A stretch of 42,604 bases of DNA. Origin: JAAYJR01 sp964495655 (GTDB lineage Bacteria; Bacteroidota; Bacteroidia; Bacteroidales; Prolixibacteraceae). The notes beneath the pieces were generated by a model, which made no database searches, was not told where the DNA came from, and saw only the letters and a program-made list of their open reading frames with translations. Shown in pieces: positions 16,862-25,585 of the stretch (its first letter is position 1; every line of letters begins with the position of its first letter). The DNA lies in the NCBI GenBank assembly GCA_964495655.1, contig CAZBWK010000023.1:1-42604 (forward strand), read 5' to 3'. Both the position numbers and the translations under genes were made by a program.

Positions 16862-19492
16862 TCATTTCATAGATGCAATGCGATCTTCCAGCACCCTTAT
16901 TTTGGCTTCAGCGTCGGCCTGTTTTGCCTTTTCCCTGTCAACTACCGACTGAGGTGCATTAGCTACAAATTTTTCATTGTTAAGCTTTTTCTTTACTGAA
17001 TCTAAAAAACTCCGTGCGTATTTAAGTTCTTCTTCTAATTTTTTCGTTTCCTCCCCGGTATTGATAAGTGAATTAACCGACATATAAAAGTTGGTGGATT
17101 TTACTCTGAAAGAGGTGGCACCCTGTTCCTCTTTGTCAGTTAATTTTATTAGTGAGAGGTTGCCAAGTTTTTTTACAACAGCCTCCAGTCCGGGTTCATA
17201 TCCTTTATCGCCTGGCCGTACCTTCAACGCAAGCATCTCCTTGTTGGCTATGCTGTTATTTTTTCTGACTGTCCTTATGCCGGCTATGGTCTCCTTAACG
17301 TTTTCAAATGCAATTAACAGATCCTCTTTATATTCGCTCGTCTCCGGCAGCCGGCTGACCATAATGCTGTCTCCCGGTGTTCTCTCTTTGAGTAATTGCC
17401 ATATCTCTTCTGTGATAAATGGCATAAAAGGGTGCATTAACCGTAAAAGTTTATCGAAGAGCTCTATTACTTCATTATATGTTTTTTTGTCAACCGGACT
17501 TTTATAGGGAGGTTTTACGATCTCCAGCAGCCATCCCGAGAATTCGTCACGCACAGTGGTATATATGGTCATAAGCGCCTCCGAAATCCGGAACTGCTCA
17601 AATTGTCCGTCGAGAATTTCAATTACCTGGTCAAGTTTATTGTCAAACCATTCTATTGCCAGCTTTGAATATTCAGGCTGTTCAATTTTCTCTGAGACTT
17701 CCCAGTTTTTTACAAGCCTGAATGCATTCCATATTTTTGCAGCAAAGCCTGCTCCCTGCCGGGGGAGGCTTTCGTCGAACAGCAGATCACCGCCTGCGGG
17801 GGAGCAGAGTAACATGCCCACGCGGACACCATCAGCGCCATACTTATTTATCAACTCAAGGGGATCAGGTGAATTACCCAGTGATTTGGACATTTTCCGC
17901 CGCAGGTTATCCCTGACCATACCTGTAAAATAGACATTTTTAAAAGGATATTCACTTTTATATTCATATCCTGAAATTATCATCCTTGCGACCCAGAAAA
18001 AGATAATATCAGGAGCTGTCACCAGGTCGCTCGTGGGGTAATAATATTTTATGTCTTCATTATCAGGATTGATAATTCCGTCAAATACAGAGATAGGCCA
18101 AAGCCAGCTCGAGAACCATGTATCCAATACATCTTCATCCTGTTTCAGGTCATCAATGTTGAGGTTACAATTACCGGTTTTCTTTCGTGCTGCTTCAAGA
18201 GCCAGGTCAGCAGTTTCGCTACAGAAGTAAGTTCCGTCCTTCAGGTACCAGACCGGGATCTGATGCCCCCACCATAACTGGCGGCTGATGCACCAGTCCT
18301 TGATATTGCTCATCCAGTGGCGATAGATATTTTTAAATTTGGAAGGGTAGAACATTATATTATCGTTCAATACATTCTCAAGTGCAGGTTTAACAAGCTC
18401 CTCCATCCTGAGAAACCATTGAACAGATAATTTCGGCTCTATAACTACATCAGTCCGTTCAGAAAAGCCTACTTTGTTTTTATAATCCTCAATTTTTATG
18501 AGATTTCCCTCCTTTTTTAGTTCAGGCACTATCTTTTCCCTTGCATCAAAACGGTCTGATCCGATAAAGATCTCTGCCTTTTCACTTAATGTCCCGTTAT
18601 CATTAAATATATCAATCACCGGCAGATTGTGCCGTAACCCGATTTCGTAGTCATTAATGTCATGGGCCGGGGTTATTTTTAGACAGCCGGTACCGAACTC
18701 CATGTCAACGTAGTCGTCTTCAATTATTGGTATTGACCTGTTAATAAGAGGTACCAGTACTCTTTTTCCTTTGAGGTTATTAAATCGTTTGTCAGCAGGA
18801 TTTACACATACTGCAGTATCGCCAAGAATGGTTTCGGGGCGTGTAGTGGCAATTGTTACGGATCCCTCCTCCCCGTCAATTTTATAATTTATATAATATA
18901 ATTTCGAATTTACCTCTTTATAGATTACCTCTTCATCTGAGAGTGCCGTTTTTGCTGCCGGGTCCCAGTTGACCATTCTGACTCCCCTGTATATATATCC
19001 CTTATTGTAAAGATCGACAAATACTTTTATTACCGATTTGCTGCGTATCTCATCCATTGTAAAGGCAGTACGGTCCCAGTCACACGAAGCCCCCAGCTTC
19101 TTTAACTGTTCAAGAATGATACCTCCGTGTTTATGGGTCCAGTCCCAGGCATGCAGGAGGAATTCTTCACGGGTAAGATTGTGTTTGCTGATCCCTTCAT
19201 TTTCGAGTTTGCTGACCACTTTAGCTTCAGTTGCAATAGAGGCATGGTCAGTACCCGGAACCCAACAGGCGTTTTTCCCTGTCATACGGGCACGCCGAAT
19301 TAAAATGTCCTGTATAGTGTTATTCAGCATGTGTCCCATATGTAACACGCCGGTTACATTTGGTGGCGGGATCACTACAGTATATGGTTCACGCCTGTCG
19401 GGTTCAGAGTGAAATAACTTATTGTCAGACCAGTATTTGTACCATTTCTCTTCAACTTCGGCAGCGCTATACTTGCTCGGGATCTTCATCAT
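16862..19492 (-). CDS. valS: Valyl-tRNA synthetase
   Basis: This class I aminoacyl-tRNA synthetase charges tRNA-Val with valine and edits mischarged threonine. It has 876 residues, normal for the family. The HIGH-type motif is H-M-G-H at residues 51-54 in PPPNVTGVLHMGHMLNN. The K-M-S-K-S loop lies near residue 535 (RRKMSKSLGNSPDP). The editing domain has TTRPETILGDTAVCVNP. The tRNA-recognition segment contains CISRQLWWGHQIPVWY. The C-terminal coiled coil typical of ValS is present (EEELKYARSFLDSVKKKLNNEKFVANAPQSVVDREK). The first codon may be the ATG at 19492 or the one directly after it. It appears to lead an operon with the following CarboxypepD_reg gene and possibly yhhQ. Confidence 0.97.
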   Translation of the reverse strand: MMKIPSKYSAAEVEEKWYKYWSDNKLFHSEPDRREPYTVVIPPPNVTGVLHMGHMLNNTIQDILIRRARMTGKNACWVPGTDHASIATEAKVVSKLENEGISKHNLTREEFLLHAWDWTHKHGGIILEQLKKLGASCDWDRTAFTMDEIRSKSVIKVFVDLYNKGYIYRGVRMVNWDPAAKTALSDEEVIYKEVNSKLYYINYKIDGEEGSVTIATTRPETILGDTAVCVNPADKRFNNLKGKRVLVPLINRSIPIIEDDYVDMEFGTGCLKITPAHDINDYEIGLRHNLPVIDIFNDNGTLSEKAEIFIGSDRFDAREKIVPELKKEGNLIKIEDYKNKVGFSERTDVVIEPKLSVQWFLRMEELVKPALENVLNDNIMFYPSKFKNIYRHWMSNIKDWCISRQLWWGHQIPVWYLKDGTYFCSETADLALEAARKKTGNCNLNIDDLKQDEDVLDTWFSSWLWPISVFDGIINPDNEDIKYYYPTSDLVTAPDIIFFWVARMIISGYEYKSEYPFKNVYFTGMVRDNLRRKMSKSLGNSPDPLELINKYGADGVRVGMLLCSPAGGDLLFDESLPRQGAGFAAKIWNAFRLVKNWEVSEKIEQPEYSKLAIEWFDNKLDQVIEILDGQFEQFRISEALMTIYTTVRDEFSGWLLEIVKPPYKSPVDKKTYNEVIELFDKLLRLMHPFMPFITEEIWQLLKERTPGDSIMVSRLPETSEYKEDLLIAFENVKETIAGIRTVRKNNSIANKEMLALKVRPGDKGYEPGLEAVVKKLGNLSLIKLTDKEEQGATSFRVKSTNFYMSVNSLINTGEETKKLEEELKYARSFLDSVKKKLNNEKFVANAPQSVVDREKAKQADAEAKIRVLEDRIASMK

Positions 19493-19516
19493 GTGATTTA
19501 TATAAAATTAGAGGCA

Positions 19517-19524
19517 CAAAAATA
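19517..19524 (-). promoter_or_regulatory. Bacteroidota -7 promoter box before valS
   Basis: On the minus strand TATTTTTG matches TAnnTTTG, 24 bases upstream of the valS start. It sits in the 70-base gap after the preceding lipoprotein gene. Confidence 0.45.
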
Positions 19525-19562
19525 GAAAAAACGCTGCAATTGTTAAAGAGATCAGGTAAAAG

Positions 19563-20294
19563 TTACAACTCCCAGACTATTTCTTCAGTTGCAATTGATA
19601 TACACTGAATATTATAGTCTTTATTAGTGCCGGCTCCGGATTCATATAAAATTGCCAGTAATTCGAGGCGGCAGTTATCACCTGTCTGCGGTATGCTGTT
19701 TGATCCGGCCCAGCCGTCATCCGTAACACTGAATGCATAGTCGGTTTTATTATCGGCTAACTGGCTGCTCAGGAAGATGATCTCTCCTTCTGCATTGTAT
19801 AGCCTTACCCTGTAGTTGTCTGCACCGGTAACGGTTTCCCAGTATGTTTTCACCTGTGAACTCTCAAATTTTATGGAATCTATTGTTGCCATTGCCAGCT
19901 CTTCATCCTCCAGTTCATCATCTATTTTCATTGGTGGTTCGCCTTCCTGGGTGCTTGTTACGGTGAATTCATAAATTCCGGCTGGCGGCATTCCAGGTGT
20001 ATAGTCTTCATCTGCAGGGAATAAACTGAATATTTGAGGATTCACCTCGTCACCTTCAAGATCCCATGATCCTCCTTCCGGTCCGTCAATAGAAACTGAC
20101 TCCAGTTCCTTATTGCCAAAAACCCAAAAAGCCAGTGCATATTTCTCTTCTCCGCCTTCTGATATTTTTTGAATGAAGACATCCGGCAAAGCATCAAGGA
20201 TAGGAGGTTCGGGATCGTTAATACACGATATCAGAAAAAACGGGGCAAACATTAAAGTTGATAAAATTCTCAAAATTGTTTTTCTTTTTTTCAT
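19563..20294 (-). CDS. Hypothetical lipoprotein
   Basis: This 243-residue protein starts with a lipoprotein signal (MKKRKTILRILSTLMFAPFF, lipobox L-I-S-C with Cys24), so it is exported and lipid-anchored. The mature part is acidic and beta-rich. An Asp/Glu/Pro-heavy stretch lies in the first half (PADEDYTPGMPPAGIYEFTVTSTQEGEPPMKIDDELEDE). It is followed by a region that reads like a fibronectin-III or jelly-roll strand pattern (SQVKTYWETVTGADNYRVRLYNAEGEIIF). That fold reading is inference. I do not recognise the family. It lies between a methyltransferase gene and valS, with about 150 bases upstream and 70 downstream, and is probably transcribed on its own. Confidence 0.75.
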   Translation of the reverse strand: MKKRKTILRILSTLMFAPFFLISCINDPEPPILDALPDVFIQKISEGGEEKYALAFWVFGNKELESVSIDGPEGGSWDLEGDEVNPQIFSLFPADEDYTPGMPPAGIYEFTVTSTQEGEPPMKIDDELEDEELAMATIDSIKFESSQVKTYWETVTGADNYRVRLYNAEGEIIFLSSQLADNKTDYAFSVTDDGWAGSNSIPQTGDNCRLELLAILYESGAGTNKDYNIQCISIATEEIVWEL

Positions 20295-20440
20295 GGTACT
20301 TTTTTAAATTTATGTTGTTATAAAAAATTGTCTAAAGGATAAACGTTAAATATCCTGAAAGTAATACAATAATAATTTGTGTATTTCCTGGTCTGTTAAG
20401 AAATTGATGCAGAAAAAATGTAAAGGGTTGCGTTTACCGG

Positions 20441-21337
20441 TTATTCTTTGCCGAATATAAAAATAAGCGAACTGCATTTGCGGTAATCGAAAAAGCTCAG
20501 GAGCCAGGATATTTTGCCTGTAATAACTCCTTTAATAAACGGGATCTTAGAACCTTTATATTTTTCACTTAATATTGAAATATAAAAAGCGTCGAGAGGC
20601 ATCTTTTTGATTCCTGTTAGTTTCAGCCCGTGTTTTTCTCCGAGGATCTTCATCTGGTCAGGACTGAAGTGCCATATATGGCGCGGCACATCATAGGCAG
20701 CCCAGAATCTTTTATAAAACCGGGCATCGAATGAATTGCTGTTTGGAACGGCTACTATAAGGAATCCGTCATCTTTCATTAACCGCCTCAGTTGTTCCAT
20801 ATATTCATTTAAGTTGTATATATGCTCCAGAACATGCCACAGGGTGATCATATTAAATTGCTTATCATCGAATAATTTAATGTCGGACGGAGTGTTTAAA
20901 TGAATATTGAATTTTTCTTTTGCAAAATTTCTGGCATTTTCACTTTTCTCAGTTCCGTATACTTTCCAGTCATGATTTTGCATTTCGTTTAGAAAAAATC
21001 CGGTGCCTGCACCCATATCAAAAAGAGAGCCTGATTTTCTTTTTGATATTTTTTCTATCAGCTTTCTTTTTCGTTCTGACATATATCGGCGGACCGGGTG
21101 ATATAACTGGTTTATTAAACCTTTTGATGTATTTGAGTGGGAAATATAATTTTCTGACTGATAGTATTTATCTGAATTTTCCTCCGGTTCAATGTCGTTT
21201 GTGAATTTGAGACCGCAACCTGTACATTCCAATATATTAAAATGCTCACCTGATACATAATGGTCTTTGCATGTCAGAAACGATCTGAATTTGGTGTTTC
21301 CACAGACGGGACAAACGGATATTGAAAATTTTGGCAT
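20441..21337 (-). CDS. Class I SAM-dependent methyltransferase with N-terminal zinc ribbon
   Basis: This 298-residue protein combines a four-cysteine zinc ribbon (Cys9 and Cys12 in CPVCGN, Cys38 and Cys41 in CTGCGL) with a Rossmann-type methyltransferase domain. The SAM-binding motif I is D-M-G-A-G-T-G-F-F at 107-115. NMITLWHVLEHIYNLNEYMEQLRRLMKDDGFLIVAVPN is the motif IV to post-IV region. This combination (Methyltransf_23 type with a leading zinc ribbon) is common in surface-polysaccharide and nucleotide-sugar modifying enzymes. The substrate here is unknown, and no glycosyltransferase genes lie nearby. It follows queA by 110 bases, with a 14-base palindrome in the gap. Confidence 0.85.
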   Translation of the reverse strand: MPKFSISVCPVCGNTKFRSFLTCKDHYVSGEHFNILECTGCGLKFTNDIEPEENSDKYYQSENYISHSNTSKGLINQLYHPVRRYMSERKRKLIEKISKRKSGSLFDMGAGTGFFLNEMQNHDWKVYGTEKSENARNFAKEKFNIHLNTPSDIKLFDDKQFNMITLWHVLEHIYNLNEYMEQLRRLMKDDGFLIVAVPNSNSFDARFYKRFWAAYDVPRHIWHFSPDQMKILGEKHGLKLTGIKKMPLDAFYISILSEKYKGSKIPFIKGVITGKISWLLSFFDYRKCSSLIFIFGKE

Positions 21338-21423
21338 TTGTATTTGACTGATTAACTGTATATTAATGATTTTTACAACTATTCATACCATTGGCTGAGA
21401 CGAATGGCACGGGTTAGCCGGGT

Positions 21424-21437
21424 AGTGACATGTCACT
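21424..21437. promoter_or_regulatory. 14-base perfect palindrome between queA and the methyltransferase gene
   Basis: AGTGACATGTCACT is a perfect palindrome starting 10 bases beyond the queA stop. With no loop it would be a poor terminator hairpin and is more like a dimeric protein site, though a small hairpin with a 4-base loop is possible. Confidence 0.35.
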
Positions 21438-21447
21438 GAACCAGTCT

Positions 21448-22497
21448 TTAAATGATCAGCATTGCATCTCCGTATGTTCCGAAACGATAATTCTTCTTGA
21501 TAGCAATCTGATAAGCTTCCATAACAAAATCGTAACCACCAAAAGCTGCAACCATCATTAAAAGAGTGGAATATGGCAGGTGAAAGTTAGTTACCATACG
21601 GTTGGCAACGCTAAATTCGTAAGGAGGGAAGATAAATTTATTTGTCCAGCCCTCAAAAGGTTTCAGGAACCCCTGTGTTGAAACAGAGCTTTCCAGAGTG
21701 CGTGTAACCGTAGTTCCCACTGCACATACATTTTTTTTGACCATTTTGGCCTTATTTACTTTTTCGCAGGTTTCCTCTTTTATCCAGATCTGCTCAGAAT
21801 CCATTTTATGCTTTGTCAGGTCTTCAACATCGACACTTCTGAAGTTGCCCAATCCAACGTGAAGAGTAATAAAAGCAAATTCAGCACCTTTGATTTCAAG
21901 CCTCTTGAGTAATTCGCGACTGAAATGCAGTCCTGCAGTCGGAGCTGCAACAGCTCCTTCATGCTTTGCAAAGATTGTCTGATACCGCTCCTTATCTTCA
22001 GGTATTACCGGCCTGTTAATAAATTTGGGAAGCGGGGTTTCTCCGAGGCTGTAAAGTGTCTTTTTGAATTCATCGTACGGACCGTCAAATAGAAAACGAA
22101 GAGTTCTTCCGCGGGATGTGGTATTGTCAATCACCTCCGCTACCAACATGTCGTCTTCGCCAAAATATAATTTATTGCCAATGCGAATTTTTCTTGCCGG
22201 ATCAACTAAGACATCCCACAATCTTTGTTCCCTGTTTAACTCCCTCAGCAGAAATACTTCAATTTCTGCACCTGTCTTTTCTTTATTGCCATATAACCGG
22301 GCAGGGAATACTTTTGTGTCATTAAAAACAAATACATCCTGGTTGCCAAAATAATCTATTATTTCTTTGAATGTTTTATGTTCTATTGTCCGGTTTGCCC
22401 TGTCTAAAACCATCAGTTTTGATTCATCCCTGTTATCTGCCGGGTGTAAAGCAATCTTTTTCTCATCTAAGTCAAACCTGAATTTCGATAATTTCAT
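21448..22497 (-). CDS. queA: S-adenosylmethionine:tRNA ribosyltransferase-isomerase
   Basis: QueA moves the ribosyl group of S-adenosylmethionine to 7-aminomethyl-7-deazaguanine in tRNA, giving epoxyqueuosine at the wobble position. The 349 residues are typical. Family landmarks are the N-terminal FRFDLDEKKIALHPADNRDESKLMVLDR, DVFVFNDTKVFPARLYG, EGAVAAPTAGLHFS, FITLHVGLGNFRSVDVEDLTKHKMDSEQ and the closing FGTYGDAMLII. The start gives the expected MKLSKFRFDL. In many Bacteroidota queA follows truB, as here, with 149 bases between them. yhhQ, about 6 kb away, may supply the precursor. Confidence 0.96.
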   Translation of the reverse strand: MKLSKFRFDLDEKKIALHPADNRDESKLMVLDRANRTIEHKTFKEIIDYFGNQDVFVFNDTKVFPARLYGNKEKTGAEIEVFLLRELNREQRLWDVLVDPARKIRIGNKLYFGEDDMLVAEVIDNTTSRGRTLRFLFDGPYDEFKKTLYSLGETPLPKFINRPVIPEDKERYQTIFAKHEGAVAAPTAGLHFSRELLKRLEIKGAEFAFITLHVGLGNFRSVDVEDLTKHKMDSEQIWIKEETCEKVNKAKMVKKNVCAVGTTVTRTLESSVSTQGFLKPFEGWTNKFIFPPYEFSVANRMVTNFHLPYSTLLMMVAAFGGYDFVMEAYQIAIKKNYRFGTYGDAMLII

Positions 22498-22646
22498 TTT
22501 TAATTATTTATTGTTATGGTAGCCCCGATGATCATTGGGAGTACTTCCATGATAAATGGATCATGCATAATTGATATTAACTATTATTTATGATCGTTCG
22601 ATATACCCTGATAAACATAATTTTGTGAAACAATACGTAAAAAACA

Positions 22647-23360
22647 CTAATTAGTTACAAATGAATTTATGTTCTTTAAAAAATTATCAATAGTCATTGC
22701 ATCTTTCACATTATAATCTCCAATTTTTGTTCGGCGAAGTTCTGTTATATATGCACCGCATCCCAGTTCTTTGCCGATATCTCTGGCCAGCGCTCTGATA
22801 TAAGTTCCTTTACTGCATTTGACGTATATTGTAATAAAGGGTAATTCAATTGATCTGATATCTATACTTTTTATAACAACTTTCCTGGGACAAAGTTTAA
22901 GGTTTTCTCCTCTTCTGGCATAATCAAATGCTCTTTCTCCTTTTACCTTAACAGCTGAATAGAGCGGGGGGATCTGATCTGTCTCGCCCACGAACTTATG
23001 AAGTGTTTTATCAATAATTTCCCTGGTAAGGTTTTCATAAGGCTTATGATCTACTTCCTCAGTTTCCATGTCATATGACGGGGTAATGGCACCCAGTTTC
23101 AGGGTGGCTGTGTATTCTTTTTCCTTATCCTGAAATGATTCAATCAGTTTGGTAGCCTTCCCGGTGCATAATATCATTAATCCGGAAGCTAAAGGATCTA
23201 ATGTTCCGGCATGACCGACTTTCATCTTTTTAATACCCAGGTTACGACAGAGAGTATTACGTACCCTCTGTACCAGATCAAAAGAGGTCCACTCCCGGTT
23301 TTTGTCAAATAATAAAACCTCACCCTTTAAGAAATTATATGTTTTTTTTTGACCGGCCAA
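22647..23360 (-). CDS. truB: tRNA pseudouridine(55) synthase
   Basis: TruB makes pseudouridine 55 in the T-loop of most tRNAs. The catalytic motif is KVGHAGTLDPLASG at residues 47-60, with Asp55 as nucleophile. Other family segments are KEYTATLKLGAITPSYDMETE, QIPPLYSAVKVKGERAFDYARRGE and CSKGTYIRALARDIGKELGCGAYITELRRTKIGDY. The 237-residue length is short because there is no C-terminal PUA domain, which is usual in Bacteroidota. It starts 41 bases after the uppP stop and is part of the conserved DUF3098-uppP-truB-queA block. Confidence 0.96.
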   Translation of the reverse strand: MAGQKKTYNFLKGEVLLFDKNREWTSFDLVQRVRNTLCRNLGIKKMKVGHAGTLDPLASGLMILCTGKATKLIESFQDKEKEYTATLKLGAITPSYDMETEEVDHKPYENLTREIIDKTLHKFVGETDQIPPLYSAVKVKGERAFDYARRGENLKLCPRKVVIKSIDIRSIELPFITIYVKCSKGTYIRALARDIGKELGCGAYITELRRTKIGDYNVKDAMTIDNFLKNINSFVTN

Positions 23361-23401
23361 ACTTAAATAGCTAATAATCAGAATATTAAAAATAAGTCAA
23401 A

Positions 23402-24183
23402 TCAGGATGCAAAGATAGCAATAAGACCGATAATAAAACAATAAATTCCAAAATAAATTAGTTTTCCTTTTTTTACAATTTTTATCATCCATGAGCAGGC
23501 CAGCAGTCCTGAAATAAAAGCAGCAGTAAATCCTGTGATCAAAGGTATGCTGCCAATTTTTTCGGCAGAAGAGAATTCTCCTCCGGCAATATCAAGTATT
23601 GCCGCCCCTATGATAGGTATAAGTACCATAAGAAATGAAAAGCGTGCTATTTCATCCTTGCCGGTTTTCAGAAGCAGACCTGTGGAAATTGTCGCCCCGC
23701 TTCTCGAGATGCCAGGGATCACTGCAATTGCCTGTGCAATTCCAATTATAAATGAATTTTTGAATGTTACCGGTTTTTTCCCTCCTTTCACCATTGTGGC
23801 CAATGTTAACAGTCCGGCAGTTACTATTAACATAAACCCGACCAGCAAAAGGTTTCCCGTGAAGAATCGTTCAATCTCCCGGGCAAAAAAAAACCGGCAA
23901 TCATCACCGGGATCGTTGAAACCAACAGTTTAGAAATATAAATAGTTGATTCATTCCATTCAAATTTTAAAACTCCCTTGATCAGCTCCATGATCTCTTT
24001 TCTGAACACTACAATTGTGCTTAATACTGTTGCTAAATGAACTACTATAGCAAAAAACAGGTTGTTTTCTGTTTTAACTCCGAGCAGGGCATGGCCGATC
24101 TCAAGGTGACCGCTTGAGCTGACTGGCAAAAATTCAGTTAATCCCTGAAGAATTCCAAGAATGAGTGCCTGGATCCAATCCAT
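23402..24183 (-). pseudogene. uppP: Undecaprenyl-diphosphatase UppP/BacA, split by a one-base frameshift
   Basis: UppP removes a phosphate from undecaprenyl diphosphate to recycle the lipid carrier of the cell wall. The first frame (24183 down to about 23890) encodes MDWIQALILGILQGLTEFLP, then VSSSGHLEIG with Glu17 and His26, and membrane segments up to PVMIAGFF. The second frame holds the rest, including NLLLVGFMLIVTAG, the second active-site motif PGISRSGATIS, and further membrane helices to the stop at 23402. The break falls in a run of nine T (coding strand) at 23885-23893. One extra T restores a continuous protein of about 260 residues with FFFAREIERFFTGN across the join, which fits the family. 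A sequencing error, a slippage-controlled gene or a true mutation are all possible; since the rest is intact, error or slippage seems likelier. Confidence 0.88.
23885..23893 (-). other. T9 homopolymer at the uppP frameshift
   Basis: Nine consecutive T on the coding strand coincide with the point where the two uppP frames must be joined. Ten T, or seven, would make the gene one frame. Runs of this length are prone both to sequencing error and to polymerase slippage. Confidence 0.85.
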
Positions 24184-24195
24184 AATGTAAATATG

Positions 24196-24465
24196 TTAGT
24201 CGTTAGTATTTTTGGGTTTCTTAAGTATGGCGTATATCTCAAATATGAGTCCGAACAAAATTACCATAGGGGCTAATGTAATGCGTCTGAAGCTGAATAT
24301 CTCAGGATTAAACACCTCGGGATCATCGCTGCCACCCCCTATCATTAAAATGAAACCCAGGACTATAATAGCAAAACCAATCGCAATGAGCCGGTAATTT
24401 TCTTTGCCCAGGGCAAAACCTGCATCACTGACTGGCTGTTCTCTGATTGACTTTTTTTTCTTCAT
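24196..24465 (-). CDS. DUF3098 small membrane protein
   Basis: This 89-residue protein has two transmembrane helices and matches the DUF3098 family (PF11297) known only from Bacteroidota. FALGKENYRLIAIGFAIIVLGFILM is followed by the conserved loop GGGSDDPEVFNPEIFSFRRITLAP and the second helix MVILFGLIFEIYAIL. The start at 24465 (MKKKKSIREQ) is preferred over an ATG at 24516, because the upstream extension is hydrophobic and non-family and would run into the EamA gene. It lies 12 bases before uppP. In many Bacteroidota an ftsX gene precedes it; here an EamA permease does. Function is unknown. Confidence 0.88.
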   Translation of the reverse strand: MKKKKSIREQPVSDAGFALGKENYRLIAIGFAIIVLGFILMIGGGSDDPEVFNPEIFSFRRITLAPMVILFGLIFEIYAILKKPKNTND

Positions 24466-24512
24466 AGCGGCAGTAAAGATAATTAAATAAGTTTTTGTCG
24501 TAAAAATTATAT

Positions 24513-25430
24513 TCAATGTTTTTTAATAAAAATATTTAAAAAACCTGACCTGCCCAGTGCCATCACCACTACCCCGGCAATGGTGATCATGCCACCGAGG
24601 ATCTGATGTGGAAGTGGCAGTATGCCAAAGAAAAGGAATGATCCTGCCAGAACAAAAATTCCTTTAAGACTTTGGACTATCGATGACCGGGAGGCTTCAA
24701 TGTATCTGAAAGAATAGTATATAGCCAGTATTGCAATGAAGGGGCCGAGGATAGCTCCTATTGTAATGTTTTTTAATGCCGAAATCGGTATTAAAACAGA
24801 TTGCCTGTAAGCAATAAGCATTATTACAGAAAAGATTAAGAGCCAAAATGACCTGTTGAGGTTTAGCACTTCAGGACTGATCTTTTTTACATGTACTTTT
24901 ACTACCAGTGAAGCAGCAGTTGCAAAGAAGGCATTGAGCATTACTATACCCGCACCCGGAATAAAGATCATATCAGGCGAGGCTTCTCCCGTATAGCTTA
25001 CTATAAAAGCGCCGGTTATGGCTAATATAACTCCTGCCGCTTCAGTAAGTCCGAATTTTTCGCTTAAGACTATTACCCCTCCTAAAAAAAGCATTACAGG
25101 AAACATATTGCCTAAAAAGGATGTTACAGCAGGATTTGGTATGATGTGGATCGAAAGGTAAAATGTTGTGGCTGTTACTATTTCAAGAATACCAAGCAAT
25201 ATCAGGATTGAATACTGGTTTTTTGTAAAGCTTTTTATTTGTGCCAGCTTTTTTGTGGATAAAGAGTATATCAGCATAAGTATTGTGCCCGCCAAAAACC
25301 AGTAAACTCCAAACTGTGTAAGGTGAACTTCATTTAAAGCAGCTTTACTGAATATATACTCATTAGAAAATGCTACAGTGCCAACTAATGCAAATAAATA
25401 TCCTTTTGCTGTATTCGATTTTATATTCAT
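24513..25430 (-). CDS. EamA/DMT-superfamily permease
   Basis: This 305-residue inner-membrane protein has about ten hydrophobic helices arranged as two EamA repeats (PF00892). The first repeat opens with AKGYLFALVGTVAFSNEYIFSKAALNEVHL. The second contains VMLNAFFATAASLVVKVHVKK and YIEASRSSIVQSLKGIFVLAGSFLFFGILPLPHQILGGMITIAGVVVMALG. Such carriers export or import small metabolites such as amino acids, nucleotides or drugs; the substrate cannot be inferred. The gene is divergent from pgi and ends 47 bases before the DUF3098 start, so it may head the DUF3098-uppP-truB operon. Confidence 0.87.
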   Translation of the reverse strand: MNIKSNTAKGYLFALVGTVAFSNEYIFSKAALNEVHLTQFGVYWFLAGTILMLIYSLSTKKLAQIKSFTKNQYSILILLGILEIVTATTFYLSIHIIPNPAVTSFLGNMFPVMLFLGGVIVLSEKFGLTEAAGVILAITGAFIVSYTGEASPDMIFIPGAGIVMLNAFFATAASLVVKVHVKKISPEVLNLNRSFWLLIFSVIMLIAYRQSVLIPISALKNITIGAILGPFIAILAIYYSFRYIEASRSSIVQSLKGIFVLAGSFLFFGILPLPHQILGGMITIAGVVVMALGRSGFLNIFIKKH

Positions 25431-25528
25431 AAACTGCTAAATAAAAGTACGAATGTACAAAAAATGGGTTCATATTTAAAGACCGGATATGATGGGCTGC
25501 AGGACAGCTGATAATAAACGTAAAAGTT

Positions 25529-25536
25529 TATCTTTG
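25529..25536 (+). promoter_or_regulatory. Bacteroidota -7 promoter box before pgi
   Basis: TATCTTTG is a full TAnnTTTG match, 49 bases before the pgi ATG at 25586, in the divergent gap with the EamA gene. A -33 TTG at standard spacing is not evident. Confidence 0.5.
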
Positions 25537-25585
25537 CATTGATTCGAAGAAATGATTTTTTATTAAACCGTAATATTTGAAGTTT

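Noticed and set aside
23402..23848. Second half of uppP as an independent gene starting at a TTG at 23848
   Set aside because: It lacks the first active-site motif and first helices, and joins exactly to the upstream half with one base added at the T9 run.
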